Shown: positions 49,202 through 58,291 of the stretch, one piece after another
Layout: each line of letters begins with the position of its first letter
Numbering within the stretch: the stretch's first letter is position 1
Assembly: GCF_007744255.1 (NCBI RefSeq)
Contig: NZ_CP036267.1
Location: 434,001-498,000 of the forward strand
Source of the DNA: Thalassoglobus polymorphus
GTDB lineage: Bacteria; Planctomycetota; Planctomycetia; Planctomycetales; Planctomycetaceae
DNA length: 64,000 bases
Reading direction: 5' to 3'
Notes under the pieces: model-generated
Seen by the model: only the letters and a program-made list of their open reading frames with translations
What the model was told of the DNA's origin: nothing
The model's database searches: none
Translations under genes and position numbers: made by a program

Positions 49202-50014
49202 TTAGGCGGTTGCCGTTGCTCCTTTTGCTGCTTCTTCTTCAGCTGCAGCCTCCGGGTAACGTTCTCGGACGCCAGCGTATCCGTTGTTGTGAAGTTCACG
49301 GGCGAGTGAGGCATCGCCTGTTTCAACAATACGTCCAGCCAACATGACGTGTGTGAATTGTGGGACGTTATATTCCAGAAGTCGCTCGTGGTGTGTGATG
49401 ATCAACACGCCCATATGCGGTCCGGAGAGTTTATTGAGACCTTCACTGACGACGCGAACGGCATCGCTGTCGAGGCCGGAGTCGGTTTCGTCGAGGATTG
49501 CAAACTTCGGCTTGAGCATTGCGAGTTGGAGGATTTCCATTCGCTTTTTCTCACCACCGGAGAATCCGTCATTCAGGTATCGGCGAGCAAACTCGGCGTC
49601 GATATTCAGTTCTTCCATCGTGGAGCGGAGTTCTTTACGGAACTCTCGCATCGGCATGAGTTCTTCACCTTCCTTGCGGTCAGGGTTACGAACATTGCTG
49701 ATGGCGTGTCGCAAAAAGTCTGCAACTTTGACACCTGGAATTGTGACGGGGTATTGGAAGGCGAGGAACAGTCCGAGTCTGGCACGCTCGGCAGGATCAA
49801 GCTCGTTGATGTCCTGGCCGTCAATTGTGATCGAACCTTGAGTCACTTCGTACTTTGGATGACCAACCAGCGTGTAGGCTAAGGTACTTTTGCCAGAACC
49901 ATTGGGGCCCATGAGTGCGTGGACCTCGCCTTTGTTGAGTTCGAGATTGACCCCTTTGAGGATCTCGGTCTCGCCAACGGAAACGTGCAGGTTTTCAATT
50001 TTCAAAGTAGACAT
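49202..50014 (-). CDS. sufC: Fe-S cluster assembly ATPase SufC
   Basis: Soluble ABC-type ATPase of the SUF system, energising cluster assembly on SufB(D). 270 aa. Walker A GPNGSGKST (residues 36-44), Q-loop FLAFQYPVTIPGV, ABC signature FSGGEKKRMEILQLAML, Walker B KFAILDETDSGLDSDAV, H-loop LIITHHERLL. Standard SufC features including the EKKR signature variant. Ends in an Ala/Glu-rich tail (AAAEEEAAKGATATA) slightly longer than usual. First gene of the sufC-sufB pair, transcribed leftwards. Confidence 0.97.
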   Translation of the reverse strand: MSTLKIENLHVSVGETEILKGVNLELNKGEVHALMGPNGSGKSTLAYTLVGHPKYEVTQGSITIDGQDINELDPAERARLGLFLAFQYPVTIPGVKVADFLRHAISNVRNPDRKEGEELMPMREFRKELRSTMEELNIDAEFARRYLNDGFSGGEKKRMEILQLAMLKPKFAILDETDSGLDSDAVRVVSEGLNKLSGPHMGVLIITHHERLLEYNVPQFTHVMLAGRIVETGDASLARELHNNGYAGVRERYPEAAAEEEAAKGATATA

Positions 50015-50221
50015 AAGTTCGGAACTGGGAATTAGGAGTGGTAGGAATGACAGAGAGATCTATGCATCAAACGTCTGCACGGGGCAGTGTGGTTTGCTGA
50101 GCGTGTTCTGCTCGAATTTCCTCGCAACTCATTGTGATGAATGTGTTTCAGCGTCGATTCTTCAGGATGTGGTGCATTTGAATAGAGCTTCATTTTCCAT
50201 TCTTGAAGCTTCGTCTTTCAA

Positions 50222-50311
50222 TTAGCTGGCCTGAACGGACGCTTCCTTTTTCTTTGCAACTTCACTTTTTCTTGACAGGTAACATTCGTGGTCGTTGGCA
50301 TCCTTGCTCAT
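50222..50311 (-). CDS. Candidate 29-residue small ORF between nuoB and sufC
   Basis: Minus-strand ATG at 50311 to TAA at 50222 encodes a short peptide starting MSKDANDHECYLSRKSEVAK and ending in KKKEASVQAS, hydrophilic and basic. AGAGGA lies 8 nt upstream of the ATG, a plausible ribosome site, which is why it is listed; there is no other evidence that it is translated. The remainder of the 427-bp gap is featureless. Confidence 0.3.
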   Translation of the reverse strand: MSKDANDHECYLSRKSEVAKKKEASVQAS

Positions 50312-50441
50312 GTAAAATCCTCTGAGCAGAGTGACAATCAGGGGATGTCAAAGTCTGCAACAGGCTGGATGGCTTTCGCAAAACTTGAGAAACTCGACCC
50401 TCTATGAGGTCGAAATGATTTCAGGAGTCTTGCTCGCGGTC

Positions 50442-50993
50442 TTAGGCCAAGATGATTTCTGGCTCTTTGACATAGCCTGTGTGGTGCGGAGTCGGGAGTG
50501 TGTCCCCGTTTCCTTTTGTGATCCGCTTCATACGGATTTTGTCTTGAATTCGCATGACCCCTTCGAGCAGCGCTTCTGGTCGAGGAGGGCAACCTGGGAC
50601 GTAAACGTCGACTGGCACGACGAGGTCAACACCTTTGACAACGTGGTAACCATGTTTGAAGTAAGGACCACCACCAACGGTGCAAGCACCCATGGCAATC
50701 ACATACTTGGGGTCGGGCATCTGTTCGTAAAGTCGACGAACTCGTGATGCCATTTTATGTGTCACTGTGCCAGCGACGATCATCAGGTCTGCCTGTCGAG
50801 GTGTGGCACGGAACGCACCAGCTCCGAAACGGTCGATGTCGTAGCGGCTGGCTCCTGTGGCCATCATTTCAATCGCACAGCATGCCAAACCGAACGTCAT
50901 CGGCCAGACGCTAGACTGCTTCGCCCAGTTCATTGCCTGTTCGAGTGTTGTCGTGATGACATTTTCTTCAAATTTGCCTTCAATCCACGTCAT
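50442..50993 (-). CDS. nuoB: NADH-quinone oxidoreductase subunit B
   Basis: Complex I subunit that carries cluster N2, the last Fe-S cluster before quinone. 183 aa. All four ligands are seen: tandem Cys38-Cys39 ([12 protein letters not shown]), Cys104 (AMGACTVGG) and Cys135 ([13 protein letters not shown]). The [21 protein letters not shown] block follows the first pair. No other nuo gene is adjacent, so this is a detached nuoB; it sits next to sufC and sufR, i.e. among Fe-S biogenesis genes. Minus strand. Confidence 0.95.
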   Translation of the reverse strand: MTWIEGKFEENVITTTLEQAMNWAKQSSVWPMTFGLACCAIEMMATGASRYDIDRFGAGAFRATPRQADLMIVAGTVTHKMASRVRRLYEQMPDPKYVIAMGACTVGGGPYFKHGYHVVKGVDLVVPVDVYVPGCPPRPEALLEGVMRIQDKIRMKRITKGNGDTLPTPHHTGYVKEPEIILA

Positions 50994-51216
50994 AATTTAC
51001 TTCCTGGAAGCCTGCTGCAGGCACGTTGCATGTGCCAGCTGTCGTCATTTGTAATCTTCGACCGGTCCACACCCCGGAGAATCGAACTCAAAACCATTAG
51101 TAGAGAGTCTTTGTGACGAAAACAACTCTCGAAAATGAACTCTCAAAACTGGTGACGTTCAACACTCAATAATAACGTTTTTTCAGACACTTTTCGTTGG
51201 ACAGAGAGGTGCCTGG

Positions 51217-51837
51217 TCAGCCGACTTGGAATTCGCAACATTGATGACCGTCTAATCGGCACGACGATAACTCAACCGGGACTCCCAAAAGTTCCGAAAA
51301 GACCGATTGTTCGAGGTCGCAAATTGACGCATCCTCTGCAGCCAATTCATGATACGGACAGTTGTGCTCTCGCAGGATTAGTAAGTCTGAAGGGGATTCT
51401 CCGGCTTCGTATTCTAAATCAAAACCCTGCTCAGCCATTTTGGACGTTAATAACTGTAACCGGCTGGCGAGGCTGGTTCCGTAGGTAAAATCACCAAATC
51501 GTTCTACAAGTGCTGCTTGAACCCCGCTCAAGACGGTCTGTCGAACTTCTGGATCCTCGATCAACATCAATTGCCGCCACAAGATGGCTGCGATCTCTGC
51601 ATGGTCGTCTCCGAGCTCTTTAAGGCCGGACTCTGTAAGATGATATGTGTGGCATGGGCGGCCGCGGTCCTGTCGTGAGACTTTTCGGCTCACAAAACCT
51701 TCAGCCTGGAACCGCATCAGTTTTTGACGAACAGCGGTCGCAGTCACGCCGATGGCATCGCACATGCTCTGCACGGTTGCGGGCGATTGTCGCTGCAACG
51801 CGCTGAGAAATTCATGATCTGATTGGTCGCGTGACAT
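51217..51837 (-). CDS. SufR-like Fe-S-responsive transcriptional regulator
   Basis: 206 aa. N-terminal winged-helix/DeoR-like HTH: ATVQSMCDAIGVTATAVRQK and a wing RGRPCHTYHLTESGLKELG. The C-terminal part has the Cys pattern of SufR, the [4Fe-4S] repressor of suf genes: HNCPYHELAAEDASICDLE and SSCRLDGHQCCEF, with Cys in CPY, ICDLE, CRLDG and CCEF. It lies upstream of nuoB-sufC-sufB on the same strand, consistent with autoregulation and control of suf by cluster status (inference). Cys-rich end and helical middle match SufR relatives of cyanobacteria and actinobacteria. Confidence 0.85.
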   Translation of the reverse strand: MSRDQSDHEFLSALQRQSPATVQSMCDAIGVTATAVRQKLMRFQAEGFVSRKVSRQDRGRPCHTYHLTESGLKELGDDHAEIAAILWRQLMLIEDPEVRQTVLSGVQAALVERFGDFTYGTSLASRLQLLTSKMAEQGFDLEYEAGESPSDLLILREHNCPYHELAAEDASICDLEQSVFSELLGVPVELSSCRLDGHQCCEFQVG

Positions 51838-52047
51838 CTGCTTCGCCTGACAAATTTAACCGTCCCTGCTCCTCGTAGTATAACCATTGGAATGTTTTTG
51901 ACAACAAGTAATGCGAATAATGCGAAAAGTGTCTGAGATAAGAATTTCGACGGCCTTTGAAGTTGCTTCTTCTTCTGTTTCACATCTGCGAGAAAACTTC
52001 ATAAAGTCATGTTTTAAACTCTCTTTCTGTTGCTTGTGAGGCGTCAA

Positions 52048-53487
52048 ATGCTTGGTCTTCGTGGTTTCATTGCTTTAGCCCTCTTTCTCGTTGGGAACAT
52101 GGAAGCGACCGTAGCGGTTGCCGCTGAGTTGGGAATGGGGTTGCGTGTTGGCGAGGTGACACAGAACTCGGCGGTCGTTTGGACCCGAATTACGAAAACG
52201 AAAGAGCGCAATTGGGACGGAATTGTTGCACCGCCGTTGCGATCAAAGAATCGAAAGGTCGAGATTTCGAAGATTCCGGTGCCGGATCTGGAAGGTGAGA
52301 TCACTGGCGCCCCCGGATTGCTGAGGCTCTCCTGGTCGACAAACGATACATTCGAAGATGCAAACGTCACGAAATGGGTGGCAGCGGAGGCTTCTGGAGA
52401 TTTTGTCCATCAATTTGAAATCAATGAGTTGACCCCGGGGACGAAGTATTTTCTGAGGATTGATGCGAAAGATGCCGAGGATGCTGCTGTCTCTGCGACG
52501 GCAACGGGTTCCTTCAGCACTCCAGTTGAAGCTGACCAATGGCAGGATGCTTCGTTCGCTGTTGTCACGGGGCAAATGTACAAAGATCTGGACCATCGGG
52601 AAGGGTTTCACATTTATCCAGCCATGAAGAAAGTTGGCGTTGATTTCATCGTCCCGACGGGAGACACAGTTTATTACGATAACGAAACTCCTCGCGCAAA
52701 CACTCTTGAATTGGCGCGCTATCATTGGCATCGCATGTACTCGCTGCCGCGTCACATAGAATTCCATCAGACGATTCCAGGGTACTGGGAAGTCGATGAT
52801 CATGATGCGTTGAGCGATGATTGCTGGCCCACAAAGAACCCAAAGTTCATGCTGCCACTGACGTTCGAGCAGGGCTACGCCACATTTCGTGAGCAAGTCC
52901 CTTTGGGAACGCAGCCGACTCATCGCACTGTTCGCTATGGGAAAGGGTTGCAGATCTGGATGGTCGAAGGACGTTTGTATCGCTCGCCGAACAACAGTCC
53001 AGATGGGCCAGAGAAAACGATCTGGGGGAAAGAGCAGAGAGAGTGGTTAATGAAGTCGATTCTTGAAAGTGATGCCGACTTCAAAGTTCTCGTCAGTCCA
53101 ACTCCAATTGTTGGTCCGGATCGCAGTGGCAAAAAAGATAACCATGCGAACAAAGTTTTTGCTTACGAAGGGAACCTGTTTCGCGACTGGACGGCAGAGC
53201 AGAAGTTGGACAACTTCTTTGTCTGTTGTGGAGATCGACACTGGCAATATTACTCGATCGACCCCAAGACAAAACTGAAAGAGTTCTCATGCGGGCCTGC
53301 GAGTGACCAGCACGCTGGAGGGACTCCCGGACAGGATTTTGAGGTTCAACCGTTCCACCGTGTCAAAGGAGGCTTTCTGACTGTGAATGTTCTCCGGGAA
53401 AAAGGGAGCCCGGTGATCGCGTTCCGTCATCATGACGTTCACGGAAAGGTCGTCAACGAGTACAAGCAAGTCGGTCAGGAAAAATAA
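52048..53487 (+). CDS. Exported PhoD-like alkaline phosphatase/phosphodiesterase
   Basis: PhoD-family metallophosphatase, 479 aa. The ATG at 52048 (GAGG upstream) gives a signal peptide MLGLRGFIALALFLVGNMEA followed by VAVAA; an in-frame TTG at 52030 is less likely. N-terminal Fn3-like domain LGMGLRVGEVTQNSAVVWTR through GTKYFLRIDAKD. Phosphatase motifs: FIVPTGDTVYYDNE, YWEVDDHDALSDDCW (the PhoD DDH block), VGPDRSGKKDNHA, and FFVCCGDRHWQYYS (GDRH). Probably releases phosphate from extracellular esters. Divergent from sufR. Confidence 0.88.
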   Translation: MLGLRGFIALALFLVGNMEATVAVAAELGMGLRVGEVTQNSAVVWTRITKTKERNWDGIVAPPLRSKNRKVEISKIPVPDLEGEITGAPGLLRLSWSTNDTFEDANVTKWVAAEASGDFVHQFEINELTPGTKYFLRIDAKDAEDAAVSATATGSFSTPVEADQWQDASFAVVTGQMYKDLDHREGFHIYPAMKKVGVDFIVPTGDTVYYDNETPRANTLELARYHWHRMYSLPRHIEFHQTIPGYWEVDDHDALSDDCWPTKNPKFMLPLTFEQGYATFREQVPLGTQPTHRTVRYGKGLQIWMVEGRLYRSPNNSPDGPEKTIWGKEQREWLMKSILESDADFKVLVSPTPIVGPDRSGKKDNHANKVFAYEGNLFRDWTAEQKLDNFFVCCGDRHWQYYSIDPKTKLKEFSCGPASDQHAGGTPGQDFEVQPFHRVKGGFLTVNVLREKGSPVIAFRHHDVHGKVVNEYKQVGQEK

Positions 53488-53597
53488 GCCTGTGACCTCT
53501 AAATGAAGTCTGCGAAACAAGGGTTCGTCCGGGAAGATTCCGTTGACGAGAACGCAAGAATTACGGAAATTGATGAAAGCCTGAAGCACCTAAATCC

Positions 53598-53715
53598 TGA
53601 AGCGTCTTTTGAATAGGTGTTCAGATTCTGCCTCGTGGCGAATGGCAATTTTATTTGAGAAACGCGTCCTTCACGGGGACACAGCCGGGCAAGCCGTCGA
53701 GCAAGCTGCTCTAAA
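53598..53715 (+). repeat. R2 dispersed repeat, copy c
   Basis: AAGCGTCTTTTGAATAGGTG, then TCTGCCTCGTGGCGAATGGC, then ACGCGTCCTTCACGGGGACA, ending AAGCTGCTCTAAAAC. Full-length, slightly longer than copy b because of an insert near the right end. It occupies part of the 466-bp gap before the LpoB-like gene; no other feature in that gap. Confidence 0.7.
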
Positions 53716-53953
53716 ACTTGACTGAAATGTACGACAATCGAAATTGAGAAACCGCAGGGCGTAGCGGGCTCTCTTTCCTGTCAAGATTCTCAGGTTTGCG
53801 CATTCTGCCGTCTCTTCGGCGGATAGTGCCGCCAGTGGGCCATGTCAACGGTTCAATTCAATCTGGTCTGGGGTAGTTTTCGATAAGGTTTTAGCATTCG
53901 CGGTTCGATACTGGAATGCGGCCTGTTCGAATGACTCACGATACGGAATTGCC

Positions 53954-54589
53954 ATGGATCGGCGAAACTTTCTTTCTACATCATCAATCGTTTTGTTTAC
54001 TTCAGCCTTTGGTTGTCGAGGAACACAAAAAGCGACGGTTCTTGATCCGACTGATGCAGATGCAATAGCCAGCCATGAAGCTGGCGCGGAGACCTGGAAA
54101 CCGCTGATTGACGAAGCGGTCGGTCGTTTGACTGGTCGGCAAATACAGGAGATTCAGCAGGCTTCAGCTGTCGGCATGCCGTCCGGGAAAAAACGGATCT
54201 GCTTTATTGGAGTCGAAAACCGCAGTGCCGAGGAAATTGGCGACTTCAAGGAACAAATCTACGAACATATCGATACCTTGCTTTCCAATTCGGAACTCTT
54301 TGGTTCGATCAGCCGACGATATGTCGAGGCGGGCTTGCGCGACGCACGATTGCGTCCTGACGACCTGTTCATGCCAAAGCATCAGCAGCTCTTCACGCAG
54401 ACCATGGAAAAGATGAATCAGCCATTCGACTACATGCTGTTTGCGAAGATTACATCTGGCACGACGCGTGACAACAAGAAGTATCAACGAGATTACTTGC
54501 TGACACTGGAAATGGTGGACATCAACACCGGTGAATTCACGAAAGAGTCAGCGACTCTCCGGAAGATGTACAAGAAATCTCTCATGTAG
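53954..54589 (+). CDS. LpoB-like lipoprotein (penicillin-binding-protein activator family)
   Basis: 211 aa with a lipoprotein signal MDRRNFLSTSSIVLFTSAFG and Cys21 in lipobox SAFGC. The mature part matches the LpoB/COG3417 pattern: KKRICFIGVENRSAEEIGDF (the IGVENRT-type opening strand), YEHIDTLLSNSELFGSISRR, then YMLFAKITSGTTRDNKKYQR and LLTLEMVDINTGEFTKES. In E. coli LpoB is an outer-membrane lipoprotein that activates PBP1b. Planctomycetes have little or divergent class A PBP machinery, so here it may activate a different enzyme. A COG3014-like lipoprotein gene follows by 127 bp on the same strand. Confidence 0.8.
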   Translation: MDRRNFLSTSSIVLFTSAFGCRGTQKATVLDPTDADAIASHEAGAETWKPLIDEAVGRLTGRQIQEIQQASAVGMPSGKKRICFIGVENRSAEEIGDFKEQIYEHIDTLLSNSELFGSISRRYVEAGLRDARLRPDDLFMPKHQQLFTQTMEKMNQPFDYMLFAKITSGTTRDNKKYQRDYLLTLEMVDINTGEFTKESATLRKMYKKSLM

Positions 54590-54716
54590 ATGTTGTGCAG
54601 CGTCCGGGCGGTTTCTCTGTTGTTGATCCGACTGTTGCGGTGAGGGTGAATTCTCAACGGACTTGCTCGAAATCGAAATGTCGCCGCCCACGTCTCTCCT
54701 CTAAGCAGCGATCAGT

Positions 54717-56105
54717 ATGTTGATCTTTCGTCAAATTGACCTTCATGACAGCGTGCGAGCAATCGCGATTGCCGTGACATTTGTGTTGCTGGTAGGCGTT
54801 TCTGGCTGCGCGACGCATGCTCATCAGCTGGAAGGAATTCGAGATGACTATTACTCCGGTCATCTCGATAAGTCTGCGAAGGCGATTGATCAGTTGCTTG
54901 CGAAGGAGACCAAAGAGTCAGATGCTCTCAAGCTGGATCGAGCAATCGTTGAGCTGACATCTGGCCACCCCGATCGGGCAGAGCAAACCCTGCGACAGGT
55001 GCGAGATCAGCTTGACTACCTTGAGCAGAAAGATGCTGGTGAACAGGCTCTTTCCATGATTCGGGATGATCAAAGTCTCTCCTGGTCCGGCGAGGACTAT
55101 GAGAAGGTTCTCGTGCGGACGTTTTTAGCAATTTCCAACTTGATGAACGGCGGTGATGACGCTGGCGCGTATGCTCTTCAAGTTGATGAAAAGCAGAATC
55201 AAATTATTGCCAAAATGGAGCAGAAACGCCGTCCCGAAGAAGCGGAACTGGACTTCAAACGCATTGCCTTGGGGCCGTACATCCACGCTGCAATGACCGA
55301 GGAGCGGCATTCTAACTATGACGACATTGAACGTTCTCGCTTGAAGGTTGTTAGCTGGGAGGAAGGGTTTCGAGATGGCAAAGACGACCTCCAGCGAGCG
55401 CGGCATGGTCGGCATTCTGAGCCAGGAAATGGAGTTGTCTATCTGTTTTGTCTTGTTGGCCGTGGGCCGTACAAAGTGGAGGCAAATGAGCTCCCGACTC
55501 AAGTTTCGATGCTGATCGTTGATCAGATTCTCAGCGAGGTTTTAGACCAAACGCTCACTCCGACGATCGCTCCTGTGAAAATACCGGTCGTCAAACCAGG
55601 GCGTTCTGTCATCTCCAACGTGGGGGTCATCGTCGATGGAGAAGACATTGGGACGACAGCGACGATCACAAACGTGAGTGAATTTGCGGTTCAGCAGTCG
55701 GAAGCAAATCGATCCGAAGTGCTGGCGAGAGCAGTGGTTCGCAGGACGTTGAAGAAGGCTGCAGCCTACGCCGTGAAAAGCAAAGTGAATGCCCAGAGCT
55801 CCCCTGTGGCTGATATTGCTTTGACTGTGGCAGGCATTGCCTGGGAAGCTGCTGAAAATGCAGACACCCGCTGTTGGGGCCTGTTGCCGGATCAGATTCA
55901 AGTGCTTCGAATCGAACTTCCGGCGGGCGAACATCAATTCGAATTGAAACCACTTCAGGGTGGCAAGAGAGTCGGGCAGTCCGAAGGGCTCACCGTTCAA
56001 GTTGAAGATGGTCGGAATACGTACCTTCTCGCAACGATTCCAGATACAGAGTTCGTCGGCGAAGTGGTCACAAATTTCGCCGACCGTAAAACGAATGTGG
56101 AATAG
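54717..56105 (+). CDS. COG3014-like lipoprotein
   Basis: 462 aa; TM-like signal AIAIAVTFVLLVGVSGC with lipobox VGVSGC and Cys31. Residues 40-170 are helical repeats resembling TPRs (DKSAKAIDQLLAKETKESDA, ELTSGHPDRAEQTLRQVRDQ, VRTFLAISNLMNGGDDAGAY). The later half is beta-rich: PGNGVVYLFCLVGRGPYKVE, SVISNVGVIVDGEDIGTTAT, HQFELKPLQGGKRVGQ, NTYLLATIPDTEF. This domain order matches COG3014 proteins that are often paired with LpoB-type lipoproteins. Function unknown; the pair is probably an envelope lipoprotein module. Confidence 0.75.
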   Translation: MLIFRQIDLHDSVRAIAIAVTFVLLVGVSGCATHAHQLEGIRDDYYSGHLDKSAKAIDQLLAKETKESDALKLDRAIVELTSGHPDRAEQTLRQVRDQLDYLEQKDAGEQALSMIRDDQSLSWSGEDYEKVLVRTFLAISNLMNGGDDAGAYALQVDEKQNQIIAKMEQKRRPEEAELDFKRIALGPYIHAAMTEERHSNYDDIERSRLKVVSWEEGFRDGKDDLQRARHGRHSEPGNGVVYLFCLVGRGPYKVEANELPTQVSMLIVDQILSEVLDQTLTPTIAPVKIPVVKPGRSVISNVGVIVDGEDIGTTATITNVSEFAVQQSEANRSEVLARAVVRRTLKKAAAYAVKSKVNAQSSPVADIALTVAGIAWEAAENADTRCWGLLPDQIQVLRIELPAGEHQFELKPLQGGKRVGQSEGLTVQVEDGRNTYLLATIPDTEFVGEVVTNFADRKTNVE

Positions 56106-56514
56106 TAGTCCGCACACTTTTGAGTGCCGCCTCGCTGAACGAGTTCCGCCGCGAAACAAGTCAACGAAACAAGTCAATGTTGGCGGATTGCTGTCTCACT
56201 CTCAAAGCTTTACGGGGCAGTGAGATCTTGCTATCTGTCGTAGAATTACGCGTTCTTGACCCGACTCTTTGGAATTTCTTTTATAGTAATGTCCAAAGAG
56301 AATCTTCCAGTTGATTCTCCACATTTTCTTTCGCAACGTCATCTATAATTTCGGGAGAAGAAGAATTTATTGAGTGGTGCAATCCTGTTGTTGGCCTGGA
56401 TTTTGTTTTGAAATCGTAGTGGAGTCGTTATGATTCTCTCGCTTTTCAATCACACGTTCAGGGATTGCGGAAGTGGCTTGTTTTTCTGGCACGCGGGCAG
56501 TGTTGTCACAAACA
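56106..56514. other. Gene-free stretch
   Basis: 409 bp after the COG3014-like gene with no supported feature. Short open frames lack starts or composition of real genes. It presumably contains the promoter of the small basic protein at 56515. Confidence 0.35.
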
Positions 56515-56691
56515 ATGAAGAAACGAAGTGCAAATAAATCAAAAAAATCCAAGCAGTTAGAATCTCATGACGGGGCCCAAATCCAACAGGCGCTTTCAGA
56601 CGTTGAAGGTCTGGAGCGGTTGCAAGTGATGCAACTGACGATGATCCGAGAAATTCATCGTCAGTTGGAAGAGTTGAAAAAGAAGGCTTAG
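56515..56691 (+). CDS. Small basic coiled-coil protein
   Basis: 58 aa from the ATG at 56515: MKKRSANKSKKSKQLESHDG followed by a helical stretch ALSDVEGLERLQVMQLTMIR and LEELKKKA. Very basic N-terminus and a heptad-like C-terminal helix. A longer frame from 56473 would add a Cys-containing stretch with no clear function. No family recognised; plausible but unproven. Confidence 0.45.
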   Translation: MKKRSANKSKKSKQLESHDGAQIQQALSDVEGLERLQVMQLTMIREIHRQLEELKKKA

Positions 56692-56799
56692 CGGGCCTTG
56701 GACCAGTTTCAATGATTACAGTATCCGTGAAGCTCACTTTCATGACCTTCACGGACGCGATCAGTGTTTAAATCTTGGTCATACTCTGTTGGCGGCTCT

Positions 56800-57279
56800 C
56801 TACTTGGAAATCTCAGAGAGTTTCTCGCGAACTTCATCGACATGCCCTTTGACCTTCACTTTAGGCCAAACGGCTGCAATTTTGCCTTCCTTGTCGATGA
56901 GGAATGTTGCTCGCTGAATGCCCATGTAGGTCTTCCCGTAATTCTTTTTTTCAACCCAGACCCCATACTTTTCTGCAATCGCGTGGTCCTCGTCGGATAG
57001 CAGAGGGAACGGCAATTCAAATTTGGTTGCAAACTTTTCGTGCGACTTCAGGCTGTCTCCGCTGATCCCAAGGACGACGGTCTCAGCACTTTCAAACTGC
57101 CCAAGGTTGTCACGAAAGTCACACGCTTCAGTGGTACAACCAGGCGTGTTATCGCGCGGGTAGAAATAGAGCACAACATTCTTCTCGCCTTTGAATTGGC
57201 TGAGTCTGATTTTTCCCTCTGGGATCGCTGGCAGGGTGAAGGCTGGGGCTCGTTTACCGACTTCGGGGATGCTCGACAT
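56800..57279 (-). CDS. bcp: Thioredoxin-dependent peroxiredoxin (Bcp/PrxQ family)
   Basis: Cytosolic thiol peroxidase that reduces hydrogen and organic peroxides using thioredoxin. 159 aa, full length. Active-site loop YPRDNTPGCTTEACDFRDN with peroxidatic Cys48 (the P-x-x-x-T/S-x-x-C motif read as NTPGC) and resolving Cys53, the 5-residue spacing typical of PrxQ/Bcp. N-terminal VGKRAPAFTLPAIPEGKIRL and later GISGDSLKSHEKFATKFELP and VWVEKKNYGKTYMGIQRATF match the family. Convergent with the small basic gene; monocistronic. Confidence 0.95.
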   Translation of the reverse strand: MSSIPEVGKRAPAFTLPAIPEGKIRLSQFKGEKNVVLYFYPRDNTPGCTTEACDFRDNLGQFESAETVVLGISGDSLKSHEKFATKFELPFPLLSDEDHAIAEKYGVWVEKKNYGKTYMGIQRATFLIDKEGKIAAVWPKVKVKGHVDEVREKLSEISK

Positions 57280-57393
57280 GTCTGTTCCGGAAATGGTGAG
57301 AATCTGTGTATGAGGATTGATCTACCATAGATTCTTTGTGGCTGACATTGAAGCGGGGCAGCGGTGAAACTTACGACCAAAGGGGATGGCCAT

Positions 57394-57993
57394 CTATTTT
57401 CCATCGCTTTCTAAGTCGATCACCTGCCATTCTTTCGAAGTTGCTGAGCAAATGTAGATTTTGGATTTGACTTGGAATTTAACCATCGTGGTTGTGAAAC
57501 TGGGAATAGGGACTTCCTCTGCATCAATCTGGAGCCACTTTCCGGTTTGATCACCGATCGCGTAAGCAGTCTTTCCCTCGACAAAGCAAGCCATCGTTCC
57601 CGAATGAATGAACTGAGCATTTTTAGTTTTTGTTTTGACAGCTTGCCATTTCCCGGTCGTTGCGATGAACGCGTAGGCAGATTTGTTGTGAGCGAAGCAG
57701 GCAAGATTGCCTGAGACAATTGGTACAAATGGTTCAACCTTTTCCTCGAAACTTAGTGACGCTGTTTTGCCCGTGAGAGCAGAGAATGCAGTCACTGTTT
57801 TTCCCGTTTTTGAAATCGTAATCAAAATATTGTCAGTCTCGACATACGGAGCCGACGACGCCTGCAGGCTTGAACGAAAAGTTTCGTTATCAAGCCCACC
57901 TCCTCCGCCGAATCCACCACCACTATGAATTTGTGCGTGGGTGGAACTTGCAATTGATAAGACAAGAATCGTTGCAAAGATTCGAACAGGCAT
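57394..57993 (-). CDS. Secreted protein, unknown function
   Basis: 199 aa with Sec signal MPVRIFATILVLSIASSTHA (cleavage after THA), then a glycine run (GGGFGGGGG) and short repeating beta segments: LITISKTGKTVTAFSALTGK, NLACFAHNKSAYAFIATTGK, TMACFVEGKTAYAIGDQTGK, KIYICSATSKEWQVIDLES. The recurring x-A-Y-A-x-x-x-x-TGKW unit (three copies) suggests a repetitive beta-propeller or beta-sandwich exported protein. No catalytic site visible. Downstream of bcp on the same strand only in the sense of being adjacent; about 115 bp separates them. Confidence 0.7.
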   Translation of the reverse strand: MPVRIFATILVLSIASSTHAQIHSGGGFGGGGGLDNETFRSSLQASSAPYVETDNILITISKTGKTVTAFSALTGKTASLSFEEKVEPFVPIVSGNLACFAHNKSAYAFIATTGKWQAVKTKTKNAQFIHSGTMACFVEGKTAYAIGDQTGKWLQIDAEEVPIPSFTTTMVKFQVKSKIYICSATSKEWQVIDLESDGK

Positions 57994-58050
57994 GGCTCCA
58001 GACTTTCATGAAAAGGTTCGCGCAGGTTTTTGTCCGACAGTAATTTGACT

Positions 58051-58135
58051 ATTGCGTCTTTCGAATTGGTTTGCAGGCTCTGCCTCGTGGCGAACAGCGT
58101 TTTTACCAGAGAAATACGTTCTTCACGGGCACAAG
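58051..58135 (+). repeat. R2 dispersed repeat, copy d
   Basis: ATTGCGTCTTTCGAATTGGT, GCTCTGCCTCGTGGCGAACA, GAAATACGTTCTTCACGGGC then ACAAGAAAC. Close to copy b but lacking the outer GCTCTA ends. The 290-bp gap has no other feature. Confidence 0.7.
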
Positions 58136-58291
58136 AAACACGAAAATGTTCCTGAGGTCAATAAACGTACGCAGCGATCGTCTGTTAACAGCTGATGTCG
58201 CGCGTTCGGAAGATTTTTTTTATTTCAGCCCGGTGCGTTGACTCGATAGCGTCGGGCGGAGTAGTAAGACTCAACATTTGCGATGATCGGG

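Noticed and set aside
55542-56177. 211-codon minus-strand frame
   Set aside because: Antisense to the COG3014-like lipoprotein; Cys/Phe/Arg-rich random-like composition.
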